NCBI RefSeq assembly: GCF_017562075.2
Contig: NC_054084.1
Span: 19,528,889 to 19,592,888 of the forward strand
Direction of reading: 5' to 3'
Source of the DNA: Anopheles merus
Lineage: Eukaryota; Arthropoda; Insecta; Diptera; Culicidae
Length of the DNA stretch: 64,000 bases
The notes below the pieces were generated by a model. That model made no database searches, was not told where the DNA came from, and worked only from the letters and a program-made list of their open reading frames with translations. Shown piece after piece: positions 54,101-58,597 of the stretch (the stretch's first letter is position 1; each line of letters starts with the position of its first letter). The translations under genes and the position numbers were made by a program.

Positions 54101-54953
54101 ACTGTTGAAAACATCTCGCAATCAATCGAAAATATTGTACACATTGGAAATAGACTCAGAAACCCTGCAATTTCATAAAAACGTCATTTTTCAATAGTTA
54201 TGATTAACAAAAACACATTTTTACACATTTGATATGAATTTCAACGAATAGGCATACTTTCAATATGTTGCAAACAATATCGAAGGAAATGAATTAACCA
54301 ATACGTTCACCATTTTCACCCTTCCAGCTGCCTTCCCGGGGCTTTGCTCCTGCTGCCCGGTCAAAACACCCACCACGACCGGTTCCTCCTCGTCACCGAC
54401 GTGCAGCTCGTCCTCCCCGCCCTCAGCCACCACGCACACCGGCGGTACGGTGGTCGGTTCGTCCGCTTCCGGCCTGTCCGCGATCACCAACTCCGTCGTC
54501 AACAGTGGGCTGCCCGATCCGCGCTCCTCCTCCGTGGCGGAGCTGCGCCGCAAGGCACAGGAACACTCGGCCGCCCTGCTCCACTCACTGCAGGCGGCCG
54601 CTGCCGCCGGGCTGGCCTTTCCCGGGTTCCATCTGCCGCCGCTGTCGCTCCACTCGGCCCTCAGCAGTGCCGGCCGGAAGCCGTCGGACTTTATCAGCGA
54701 TCTTTCCATGCACCATCACCACCATCATCACCATCTGGCGGCGGCTGCAGCAGCGTCCCACCATCTGGGCGCGGGCCATCTCGTTGGCATGCATCACATT
54801 CCCAACAACAACAACAACAACAACAATAATGTCACAACAATTAACAATAACAGTACGACTAGTGGTAGTGGCAGCCCGTCGGAGAATAGAACGTTGGCGT
54901 CCGATTCGCCCCGATCGCACGCCAGCAACGAAAAGCCAGACACGAACGAATAG
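2077..54953 (+). CDS. Drgx: Drgx paired-like homeobox transcription factor (5' partial, seven exons)
   Basis: Nuclear DNA-binding transcription factor. In vertebrates and flies this family acts in sensory-neuron development; that role is family knowledge. The coding join is 2077-2168, 2251-2352, 17150-17269, 17503-17705, 25679-25891, 47179-47303, 54328-54953. Every junction is GT-AG and in phase, giving about 493 residues plus TAG. The homeodomain spans the first three exons: it begins QRRNRTTFTLQQ, contains THYPDVFTRE, and ends VWFQNRRAKWRKAE. Residue 50 is Gln, and an intron falls between homeodomain positions 46 and 47, as is usual in the paired class. The flanking RRKQRRNRTTFTLQQ matches DRGX/Prrxl1 better than aristaless, Rx or unc-4. 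A PGLCSCC motif and an OAR motif (SSVAELRRKAQEHSAALL) lie in the last exon. The first exon here opens with two bases of a split codon, so a start exon lies upstream and was not recognised. Two other genes are nested antisense in its introns. Confidence 0.93.
2251..2352 (+). CDS. Drgx: Drgx exon: homeodomain helices 1-2
   Basis: This 34-codon phase-0 exon lies 82 bp after the previous one. The acceptor is TTTAACAG and the donor is CAG|GTACAG. It encodes homeodomain positions 13-46, including LEELETAFAQ, THYPDVFTRE and NLTEARVQ. Confidence 0.95.
2839..3125. mobile_element. Hairpin MITE, hAT-like (287 bp)
   Basis: The ends are TAGTGATCGGGCGGGTC and, on the opposite strand, TAGTGGTTGGTCATGTG. 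Flanking octamers GTTTAGAG (2831-2838) and GTTAACAG (3126-3133) agree at six of eight positions, as an eroded 8-bp hAT duplication would. The interior is a long imperfect palindrome (about 2972-3016 against 3021-3075) rich in GGGTCGGAGT and its complement. No protein is encoded. Confidence 0.55.
5990..6290 (+). repeat. A-rich AACATAA-type low-complexity tract
   Basis: Repeated AAAACATAA(G/A)-like words with almost no C or G. No coding potential. Confidence 0.6.
11413..11843 (-). mobile_element. 431-bp THAP-encoding inverted-repeat element, copy 1
   Basis: The ends are perfect inverted repeats starting CACCGACAAACCGACGTGAC. They are flanked by an exact 7-bp direct repeat GTATTAC (11406-11412 and 11844-11850). 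On the minus strand the element carries a frame with CEARFCENYWTKHPGKTFYK, which resembles the N-terminal part of a THAP zinc finger (C-x-n-C, then PG.[ST]FY.FP). THAP fingers form the DNA-binding domain of P-element transposases. The element is far too short for a transposase, so it is a non-autonomous derivative. It is nearly identical to the copy at 22517-22947, in opposite orientation. Confidence 0.8.
12691..12762 (+). repeat. (CA)n microsatellite
   Basis: About 36 uninterrupted CA units. The reverse-strand Cys/Val frame over it is an artefact. Confidence 0.95.
15018..15072 (+). repeat. (ATTT)n microsatellite
   Basis: About 13 uninterrupted ATTT units. Confidence 0.9.
15098..15183 (+). 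repeat. 43-bp tandem duplication
   Basis: Two adjacent 43-base copies (15098-15140, 15141-15183) differ at one visible base. They follow an (ATTT)n tract. Confidence 0.8.
17150..17269 (+). CDS. Drgx: Drgx exon: homeodomain recognition helix
   Basis: This 40-codon phase-0 exon follows a 14.8-kb intron. The acceptor is TTGATTGCAG and the donor is AAG|GTAAGA. It starts VWFQNRRAKWRKAE (recognition helix with Gln50 and Asn51), continues with a basic RLKEEQRKR stretch, then a Gly-rich linker. Confidence 0.96.
17503..17705 (+). CDS. Drgx: Drgx exon: acidic and Ser/Pro-rich linker
   Basis: A pyrimidine-rich acceptor (CTCTCTTCACAG) precedes it and the donor is GAA|GTGAGT. The 203-nt exon ends with two bases of a codon. 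It encodes an acidic patch (DADDDD) followed by Ser/Pro-rich sequence. The frame continues from the homeodomain exon. Confidence 0.88.
18325..18377 (+). repeat. (TA)n microsatellite
   Basis: About 26 TA units, directly before the repeat copy at 18408. Confidence 0.95.
18408..19272 (+). repeat. Diverged direct pair of a ~200-bp repeat
   Basis: About 18408-18612 and 19067-19272 share AAGAGCCATCATC, ACGAGCCGTACTTTGCC, TCGCACCAAGG, GTGCATAATCATAA and CACATTTGTCTGTGC in the same order. The opposite strand begins CTAGGCCAGCGATCGGCAAA, which is reminiscent of hAT termini. Confidence 0.55.
18746..18905 (+). mobile_element. Diverged SINE copy E
   Basis: It retains GGGGCGGTGCTGTGGTAC, GACTATCCGGCTGCATGG and an AAATAGAAGAAGATG tail in the family order. 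The B box is lost. It lies between two copies of another repeat. Confidence 0.45.
19866..20055 (+). mobile_element. tRNA-derived SINE copy B
   Basis: GGGTGGTACAGTCGTCAACTCG (A-box region) is followed by GTTCAAGCCCTG (B box), the core CATACGTGGGACTGAGTATC and an A-rich tail of about 19 residues. It ends about 90 bp downstream of the protease gene's 3' end. Confidence 0.65.
20123..20128 (-). terminator. Poly(A) signal of the protease gene
   Basis: AATAAA on the minus strand (TTTATT on plus), 18 bases past the stop codon. It implies a very short 3' UTR. Confidence 0.55.
20146..20325 (-). CDS. Protease exon 4: end of inactive domain 2
   Basis: The acceptor is AACTTCTAG and the exon runs to TAG at 20148-20146. 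It encodes IDHGGPVMKK (His in place of the nucleophilic Ser), GIVSSLTQGC and a C-terminal helix, 59 residues in all. An AATAAA on the minus strand follows at 20128-20123. Confidence 0.85.
   Translation of the reverse strand: MDHGGPVMKKFDEKQYIVHGIVSSLTQGCEGKVIFTSLTPHRQWLEEIMYKQQQEMLWM
20146..22064 (-). CDS. Secreted two-domain serine protease / pseudoprotease
   Basis: Coding join on the minus strand: 22064-21676, 21613-21015, 20952-20399, 20325-20146. All introns are GT-AG, 62-73 bp, and in phase; the product is 573 residues. A hydrophobic signal peptide covers residues 1-17. Domain 1 (about 72-325) is an S1A chymotrypsin fold with an intact triad: His123 in TAAHC, Asp174 in DIAVVEL and Ser271 in GDSGGP. 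Asp265 in the S1 pocket predicts trypsin-like specificity. The usual IVGG activation site reads AAYGG. Domain 2 (about 345-573) keeps the fold and DIAVIKL (Asp427). However, TAAHC is TSADC (Asp387) and GDSGGP is replaced by IDHGGP (His517), so it should be inactive. Insect proteins of this protease/homologue design often act in haemolymph cascades; this role is inferred. The short N-terminal region lacks a clear six-Cys clip domain. The gene lies antisense in a Drgx intron. Confidence 0.88.
20399..20952 (-). CDS. Protease exon 3: first part of inactive domain 2
   Basis: The acceptor is TTCTCACAG and the donor is GCAAG|GTGAAT. It encodes CGGLLVDYQFVITSADC, with Asp where His is expected, and YFDIAVIKL. 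Confidence 0.87.
21015..21613 (-). CDS. Protease exon 2: catalytic Asp and Ser of domain 1
   Basis: The acceptor is TTTTTGAAG and the donor is CAAG|GTGAGT. It encodes YYDIAVVEL, CQGDSGGPL, VVSFGTPC and the terminal helix YLDWIEQEV. Phases match both neighbours. Confidence 0.9.
21676..22064 (-). CDS. Protease exon 1: signal peptide and catalytic His
   Basis: ATG at 22064-22062 opens a hydrophobic leader (MVLFLPILLSLASLAQG). The exon ends AA|GTAAGT after AAHCSADEN. It carries the AAYGG pseudo-activation site and the catalytic His of domain 1. Confidence 0.87.
22111..22115 (-). promoter_or_regulatory. Candidate initiator (TCAGT) of the protease gene
   Basis: The arthropod initiator consensus TCAGT occurs on the minus strand about 49 bases before the ATG. 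No strong TATA box is seen at the matching distance; only a weak TTTATCA-type sequence lies upstream. Confidence 0.35.
22517..22947 (+). mobile_element. 431-bp THAP-encoding inverted-repeat element, copy 2
   Basis: It has the same length and termini as copy 1, with one mismatch in the left end, and an exact 7-bp flanking repeat CTTCAAT (22510-22516 and 22948-22954). The plus-strand frame includes CEARFCENYWTKYPGKSFYK and stops after a Lys-rich KKNKKGI. It lacks the later Cys/His pair of a full THAP finger. It sits about 450 bp upstream of the protease gene start. Confidence 0.8.
23429..23673. mobile_element. 245-bp Tc1-like MITE with TA target site
   Basis: The ends are CAGTCAGAATTCAATAGTTG and, on the other strand, CAGTCCGAACTCACTGGTTG, flanked by TA on both sides. 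The interior repeats a GTTGGCATGCTTTTTAGTTG-type motif and its complement. Terminal CAGT with TA duplication is typical of Tc1/mariner. Confidence 0.6.
24394..24435 (+). repeat. (AAT)n microsatellite
   Basis: A slightly interrupted AAT tract inside the long-inverted-repeat structure. Confidence 0.85.
25679..25891 (+). CDS. Drgx: Drgx exon: Ser/Thr/Pro-rich linker
   Basis: The acceptor is CACATTCCAG and the donor is AAAG|GTAGGT. One base completes the split codon from the previous exon and two bases are left over. GC content is far above the flanks. The encoded sequence is low-complexity Ser/Thr/Pro with no recognised domain. Confidence 0.87.
28558..28587 (+). repeat. (GCT)n microsatellite
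   Basis: About nine GCT units in intronic sequence. Confidence 0.9.
29225..29245 (+). repeat. 21-base C homopolymer
   Basis: An uninterrupted run of 21 C (G on the minus strand). Confidence 0.9.
30190..30263 (+). repeat. (CT)n microsatellite
   Basis: About 36 CT units. The Ser/Leu and Arg/Glu frames over it are artefacts. Confidence 0.95.
31793..31798 (-). terminator. regucalcin: Poly(A) signal of regucalcin
   Basis: AATAAA on the minus strand, about 50 bases past the stop codon. Confidence 0.65.
31849..32053 (-). CDS. regucalcin: Regucalcin exon 5
   Basis: The acceptor is GCGGACAG, chosen because it keeps the phase and the family motif KVELEIKLP; a (CG)n-rich stretch just upstream makes it an unusual splice site. 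It encodes TSAAFGGPNLDILYVTTA and ends with TAA at 31851-31849. Confidence 0.9.
31849..33340 (-). CDS. regucalcin: Regucalcin / SMP-30 (gluconolactonase family)
   Basis: Coding join on the minus strand: 33340-33286, 33187-33080, 32822-32397, 32320-32182, 32053-31849. Introns are GT-AG and in phase; the product is 310 residues, the usual length for this family. SMP-30 proteins are six-bladed beta-propellers. They bind a divalent metal and hydrolyse sugar lactones, and in animals are linked to Ca2+ homeostasis. Metal ligand Glu18 is in VLGEGPHWD. Substrate and metal residues are visible in NRFNDAKVD, IGVSNGLCWN and FVPDGMTIDANG, matching the positions of human Arg101/Asn103, Asn154 and Asp204. 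Insect orthologues have been called anterior fat body protein. There is no signal peptide, so it is cytosolic. The gene lies antisense inside the 21-kb Drgx intron. Confidence 0.94.
32182..32320 (-). CDS. regucalcin: Regucalcin exon 4
   Basis: A T-rich tract and GGTAG acceptor precede it; the donor is CGAA|GTAAGT. It encodes FVPDGMTIDANGSLYVATFG, including the catalytic Asp equivalent to human Asp204. Confidence 0.94.
32397..32822 (-). CDS. regucalcin: Regucalcin exon 3
   Basis: The acceptor is CTCTTCCAG and the donor is ATCT|GTAAGT. It encodes the propeller core with NRFNDAKVD, YGGTM, GVSNGLCWN and FYYIDSCD. Confidence 0.95.
33080..33187 (-). CDS. regucalcin: Regucalcin exon 2
   Basis: The acceptor is ACTCGACAG and the donor is ATCG|GTAAGT. 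It encodes GPHWDVERQSLYYNDIYG and onward to YNATI, the first propeller blade. Confidence 0.94.
33286..33340 (-). CDS. regucalcin: Regucalcin exon 1
   Basis: ATG at 33340-33338 follows AAGAAGAAG. It encodes MASYKVEQLPSPLSVLGE and ends GAAG|GTATGT, one base into the Gly codon of the LGEGPHW motif. Confidence 0.93.
33413..33450 (-). promoter_or_regulatory. regucalcin: Regucalcin core promoter: TATA box and TCAGT initiator
   Basis: On the minus strand TATAAAAG lies at 33450-33443 and TTCAGT at 33418-33413. The predicted start A at 33415 lies 35 bases after the first T of TATA and about 75 bases before the ATG. The spacing is slightly long but compatible with a TATA/Inr promoter. Confidence 0.65.
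33653..33664. promoter_or_regulatory. CTTATCGATAAG palindrome (DRE/GATA-type) upstream of regucalcin
   Basis: This perfect 12-base palindrome contains TATCGATA, the insect DRE core, and two overlapping GATAAG sites. It is about 240 bp upstream of the predicted regucalcin start. Function is inferred only from position and motif. Confidence 0.35.
37301..37335. repeat. (CA)n joined to (GT)n palindrome
   Basis: A CA tract switches directly to a GT tract at 37319-37320, giving a perfect inverted repeat around ACACACGTGTGT. Confidence 0.85.
41090..42070 (+). repeat. Degenerate minisatellite (GGTTCAGTATCAGTTCTAG-like)
   Basis: Many imperfect repeats of a motif like GGTTCAGTATCAGTTCTAG followed by GATCAGATAG run across the region, interrupted by SINE copy C. 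The period appears to be about 40-50 bases and is poorly conserved. Confidence 0.5.
41395..41585 (+). mobile_element. SINE copy C, 5' end degenerate
   Basis: It contains CATGGGTTTAACCCCC (eroded B box), CATACGTAGGACTGACTATC and CTGAAAGCCAA, and ends in a (GAA)n tail. It interrupts a degenerate minisatellite. Confidence 0.6.
45080..45114 (+). repeat. (CT)n microsatellite
   Basis: About 17 CT units. Confidence 0.9.
47179..47303 (+). CDS. Drgx: Drgx exon: Pro/Leu-rich segment
   Basis: The acceptor is TTCATTGCAG and the donor is AAAG|GTAAAT. It completes an AG|C serine codon and ends with one base. It encodes a Pro/Leu/Phe-rich segment including PPLFLPPHLASLSS. Phase agreement with both neighbours supports the call. 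Confidence 0.87.
50750..51260. repeat. Dispersed repeat piece and related TGTCCG motifs
   Basis: 51165-51260 matches 225-330. Upstream, TTTTGATTCATATTCCG(G/T)ACAG occurs twice (about 50767 and 50816) with the complementary TCCGGAC/TCCGTA motifs, suggesting an eroded inverted-repeat element. Confidence 0.4.
51433..51571 (+). repeat. (AAAT)n-type tract
   Basis: An interrupted array of AAAT units with GAAT and TAAT variants. Confidence 0.85.
53158..54180. repeat. MITE cluster: tandem and inverted copies before the last Drgx exon
   Basis: A unit at 53158-53372 and the MITE at 53452-53734 are diverged direct copies, sharing GCACATCATTATT, AAGATGTTTTTCAAC and GTTGAAAAT blocks. A third hairpin (53744-53775 against 53845-53880) and two further right-end pieces with CATTGGAAAT (about 54049 and 54140) follow. 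Confidence 0.6.
53452..53734. mobile_element. 283-bp MITE with AGGGGTTTTC ends
   Basis: The left end CAGGGGTTTTCAAGTCACC and the right end (opposite strand AGGGTTTTCTAAGCCAATT) form imperfect inverted repeats. A 6-bp repeat ATAATA flanks both sides (53446-53451, 53735-53740). The interior is shared with the neighbouring unit at 53158-53372. Confidence 0.55.
54328..54953 (+). CDS. Drgx: Drgx terminal exon with PGLCSCC and OAR motifs
   Basis: The acceptor is CACCCTTCCAG; the exon runs to TAG at 54951-54953. It encodes AFPGLCSCC near its start, then Ser/Thr-rich sequence, then the OAR-type motif SSVAELRRKAQEHSAALL at about 54529-54585. Ala, His (eight, about 54711-54734) and Asn (nine, about 54805-54831) homopeptide runs follow. 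OAR motifs mark the C terminus of many paired-like homeoproteins. Confidence 0.93.
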
Positions 54954-56080
54954 AGCGAGAGAGAAAGCGGGAGGGTAAGCGATAATGCAAATTCAAACAA
55001 AATCATAAATTTAACGTTAAAATAGAGATAGAGTGCGAGATAGAGTGCATAAACAGCTAGAGTAGCAAAATAGGCGAGCGTAATCTTAAATCGAACTTGA
55101 TATTATTAATCTTATTCATTCGTTGGTTGATAAAAAAAAGAACAAATAAGCTTTTCCTCACTGAGTAGAAGTTTTCCGAAAAAGGGCGCAAAGTTAATAA
55201 TCGCTTAACGCACCGTTCCAGTGACAAATAAAGCACGTTAAATAAATAGATTGTGAGGATATTATTATCTAAAGGTAATCCAAGATCGATTGTATAAACA
55301 AAATGCAAGATTTCAAACAACACTGTACATTAATAAAATAATTCTAAACAAAACCATTTAAAGCGAAACTTCAAAATAAAAGACAGTTAAATATAAACAG
55401 TCAAGTAACACTGGTCGAGAACCATTTTGAGGCGCAAGCTACATGTAGATTATGACAACAATATTAATGCACACATTAAATGCTAGTGATTAAATAAGAA
55501 TCAAAATGCCACAACACAAAATGCACTCAAACAATCACACTCACCCTACACACACTCACACGCACTCACTTGTACAAAAAGATTCTGCGCAGTATTCATT
55601 AGCAATAATAGGTTGTTGGGGGGAAAAAATGCCACCAAAAGAGAGCAAAAAGGATGGCTTCTTTGCACATTCTCTCGTTGCGTGCCACGATGCGGCCGAT
55701 GCGAAGAAAGACAAACTTACATTAAATTTATCAACACATTGGTACACACTTACAGCTAAGCTTTGACTTTACGAGGCGCATGCAATGGATGAAATATGAG
55801 CGCGAACAGTAATTAAATCAACAATAAACATTAACGACTAAGTGAAGGACGAATTGTGCCAGCAATATTGTAATGTATTATTCCAATTAGCAAAGTGAGC
55901 CCCCACAGCAGCCATCGAGTAAGCTGAAAGCGGTGAACAAATGCGTGTGAAGGCGGTGTATGAATTAACAAAATGCAAACGAATCATATGTAAAGCTGTA
56001 AATCGATACAATTCGTTTCGTTCGTTTTTTTCTCCAGTTCATAATGAAAATAAAGAAACATATTTAAAACGTAGTTCAAG
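54954..56080 (+). other. Drgx: Drgx 3' UTR (approximate)
   Basis: AT-rich, stop-filled sequence follows the Drgx TAG. Several AATAAA hexamers occur. Those at 56049-56054, 56250-56255 and 56271-56276 are plausible distal poly(A) signals, and earlier ones lie near 55225-55245 and 55330. The true end cannot be fixed from sequence alone. Confidence 0.5.
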
Positions 56081-56799
56081 TATTGTTAAATCCCTCCTGA
56101 ATATTCTTAACTCTTAATCAGCTTTGCGCTGTACAACTACAGTCAATATCACAAAAAGGTCATTGTAAACAAAGTTTTGAGTGCGAGAGCGTACAGCCAC
56201 AAGGCGAAAGTTTTAGTTTTAACTATTTATTCTCCTGAAGACAAATACAAATAAATCCAAATAAAATAGCAATAAACTTTAAAACGGTGTCACCTGCTGC
56301 TCGCTTCACTCGCTACTGGCTTGAAGCGCGTGCAACCGTTTCCCTGTCATTTCAACTGTCACTTTCCTTAGCTGTCATTTCACTTCATTCCGTTTATACG
56401 TCCGGGTTGGACTCATCTATAGCACTGCCTTTCCTAACAGTCATCATTCATTTCTATTACAATAAAGCTCCCACAAAATGCAAATATTACTTTCGACGTA
56501 AGTATTGTATGTGAACAATAATGTACTGTTTTGTTTTTTTTTTTTAATGTTCTCTGAAGGGTTTTGAATCAAAGGCTATTAACAATAAAAAAAATTGCGT
56601 AATTTGCACCAAGACTGCAACCAAGAATGATCAAGAATTTTGCGCCTAAGATCTCCTAAAAGTATTCTCGCATCTCTCAAAAATGTTCTCCCATCTCGTT
56701 CTCTTTGTAATCTTTCACTTGATGCACTTGACTTTGTGTACAGTAGGAGAAAACTCGATAATAATTCCGTTCGCTATCACGTATACAGCCGCACTGACC

Positions 56800-57370
56800 G
56801 AAAACATCTGCAACATTCCCAAAATAAAATACTAGATTATTGTGACAAAATAATCTGCTATCGTTGCAATAAAATGGCTACAATTGCAACAAATCTGGGA
56901 AAATTGTATACAAAATCAGCATTTGTAGAAAAAAATGCGATTGTCGCTAAAAGTCTAAGATTGTCGCAAAACAATCTTCGATTGCAGATGAGTGTCTTTA
57001 ATGCTTCTTCACATCGATTTGATTATCAACTTTCCCTAACATCCTTCCGCCATCTGCTAAAATCCTAACTATTATTTGTAGCTTACTTTCACTGCTTTGT
57101 TATTGTACTGCCGTTTTTTTTTTTAATTTTACGTTATATTAGTACATAAGAATATATTGTGAAGAACATATGAATGTGAATATGAACAAATCCTACAATT
57201 GTCGCAAAAACGCTGCGATTATCGCAACAAAATCTACAATTGTAGCAAATAAAAAAAAACTGCGATATTTGACGATTTTAGCACAAGTATTTTTCGATTG
57301 TCCAGTAAAAGTAATCGATTAACTAAACAAAAATCTACGATTGTCGCAAAACAAATCTGAGATTTCAGTG
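56800..57370 (+). repeat. Degenerate repeats of ACAATTGTCGCAAA-type motif
   Basis: Variants of CTACAATTGTCGCAAAAC and CGATTGTCGCAAAA recur at least eight times. They account for the 142-codon open frame at 56640-57068, which is not a gene. Confidence 0.5.
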
Positions 57371-57458
57371 TACTTTGATACATAAGCTTATAAGCGGTTA
57401 CACTGACACCTCGATTATTCTAGAACAGGTTTATTTTCAGGTACCCAGCAAGAATCTC

Positions 57459-57674
57459 GGTCTGGTGGTACAGTTGTCAACTCGTACGATTTAACAGCAT
57501 GCCCGTCATGGGTTCAAGCCCGAATGCGACTGTGCCCCCATACGTAGGACTTGACTATCCTGCTTATGTGTTAATCAGTAAGCCACTGAAAGCCAAGGCC
57601 ACTAGTGGGCACAGGCAGGCCTTGATCGACAACGGTTGTTGTGCTAAAGAAAAAAAAAGAAGAAGAGGAATAGA
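57459..57674 (+). mobile_element. SINE copy D with perfect 12-bp target duplication
   Basis: The element runs from CGGTCTGGTGGTACAGTTGTC (A box) through GGGTTCAAGCCC (B box) and CATACGTAGGACTTGACTAT to an A/G-rich tail. It is bounded by AGCAAGAATCTC on both sides (57447-57458 and 57675-57686). This is the signature of target-primed retroposition and fixes both ends of the family. Confidence 0.8.
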
Positions 57675-58093
57675 AGCAAGAATCTCTAAGGATCGCCTCG
57701 TATGTTGCAGTTGACAGCATTGTCGATCCTAGTGTAAGAGTAAATGAACTAAAACAAACGTTGCGCAGCCTATGTACTGACTAGTGAAACTCTTCTTTAA
57801 TATTTTTAAGTAATCCGCTTTTGTTGGAATTTCGACACAATTTTGTTTTCTACATAATTTTGCAACATACAGGCTTATTCTATTCTTCACAACGGTCTGA
57901 CAACAATTTATGGAAATACAAGAAAGCCCAAGAATATAACAAAAGCAGCAATAAATAAAAGGATAAAAAGAAAGCCTACCTTTTTTAACTCCACGTAGCA
58001 AGCAGTAAGATATTACTTGCTAAATTGAGCAAACACATATTCATTCAGATGTTTCCAGTTCATCACACAATCTTCTTAGCATTTATGTTTCGG

Positions 58094-58099
58094 TTTATT
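58094..58099 (-). terminator. cutlet: Poly(A) signal of Ctf18/cutlet
   Basis: AATAAA on the minus strand, about 35 bases past the stop codon. Confidence 0.55.
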
Positions 58100-58133
58100 A
58101 AATTACTAGTTTTAAACACACTCCTCCGGCTCC

Positions 58134-58234
58134 TCACATCAAGTCCTGTAGCGTTACATCCTTCCGCACTGCATTGTTGAAACCTTCCTTGTATCGGTAC
58201 CAAATGGGACTCTTCACAATGGCATCGGTTCCAC
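58134..58234 (-). CDS. cutlet: Ctf18/cutlet terminal exon
   Basis: The acceptor is TTTATTTTAG. It completes a Gly codon and runs through WYRYKEGFNNAVR to TGA at 58136-58134. A minus-strand AATAAA lies at 58099-58094. Confidence 0.8.
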
Positions 58235-58597
58235 CTAAAATAAAAACGGAAAGCAAAATGGATAAAGCATTACTCTTCTGTATGTATGTGTGTGAATGTG
58301 CTGAAAGTCAACTTTCAAAAATATTATTTCTCAAAACCGTGGTAACAAATATCAACCACCAACTAGCAAAACGCCAAATTGCAAAAGAAACAAACAGCAA
58401 CCAAGCTAAATTAGAAGCACAAAAAGTAAAGTAATTTACAAGAAACGGCCACACTGAAGCGAGCAGGACTCCTCTACAACCGACCACACCAGACACATAA
58501 ACAATTTGATTTGTCACACGTGCTTCACACACTTACCCTCCTTCACCGACAGCGCCGTTTCCTTCGTGCAAATCCGACCGAAAAAGTCCTTCGAAAC
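58134..58597 (-). CDS. cutlet: Ctf18 / cutlet clamp-loader subunit, C-terminal two exons (5' partial)
   Basis: Two in-phase minus-strand exons, 58597-58537 and 58234-58134, encode 52 C-terminal residues. The first reads VSKDFFGRICTKETALSVKE. The second contains SPIWYRYKEGFNNAVRKDV and ends LQDLM before TGA. The pattern DFFGR, then (I/V)WYRY.EG.NNAVR, then a terminal RDLL-like end is the conserved C terminus of CHTF18/Ctf18. That protein is the large subunit of the alternative replication factor C that loads PCNA and supports sister-chromatid cohesion. The AAA+ ATPase region is not in the window. No upstream exon was found between 58598 and 64000, so the preceding intron probably exceeds 5.4 kb. 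The gene is convergent with Drgx. Confidence 0.78.
58537..58597 (-). CDS. cutlet: Ctf18/cutlet penultimate exon
   Basis: A T-rich tract with TTACACCAG is the acceptor and GAGG|GTAAGT the donor. It starts in phase 0 and encodes VSKDFFGRICTKETALSVKE plus one base of a Gly codon. Confidence 0.77.

Larger units (their letters stand above)
47304..54327 (+). other. Drgx: Last Drgx intron (7 kb)
   Basis: No coding sequence was recognised. It holds a dispersed repeat piece at 51165-51260 with related copies near 50770-50840, an (AAAT)-type tract 51433-51571, and a MITE cluster (53158-54180) ending about 150 bp before the terminal exon. Confidence 0.75.
56081..58093. other. Intergenic region between convergent Drgx and Ctf18/cutlet
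   Basis: It contains possible distal Drgx poly(A) signals, the degenerate repeat block 56800-57370 and SINE copy D. No gene was recognised. Confidence 0.6.

Noticed and set aside
54344..54978. Long frames overlapping the terminal Drgx exon in other phases
   Set aside because: Only one phase continues the homeobox frame and carries PGLCSCC and OAR; the others are shadows.
56478..56506. ATGCAAATATTACTTTCGAC followed by GTAAGT, a possible tiny first exon
   Set aside because: A good donor after a short Met-containing stretch, but no following in-phase exon of a recognisable gene was found.
56640..57068. 142-codon plus-strand open frame
   Set aside because: It is built from repeated CAATTGTCGCAAA-type motifs, so the frame is a product of the repeat.
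57459..57560. A/B-box sequence that might be a tRNA gene
   Set aside because: The A and B boxes belong to a SINE with tail and target duplication; no cloverleaf with acceptor stem was seen.
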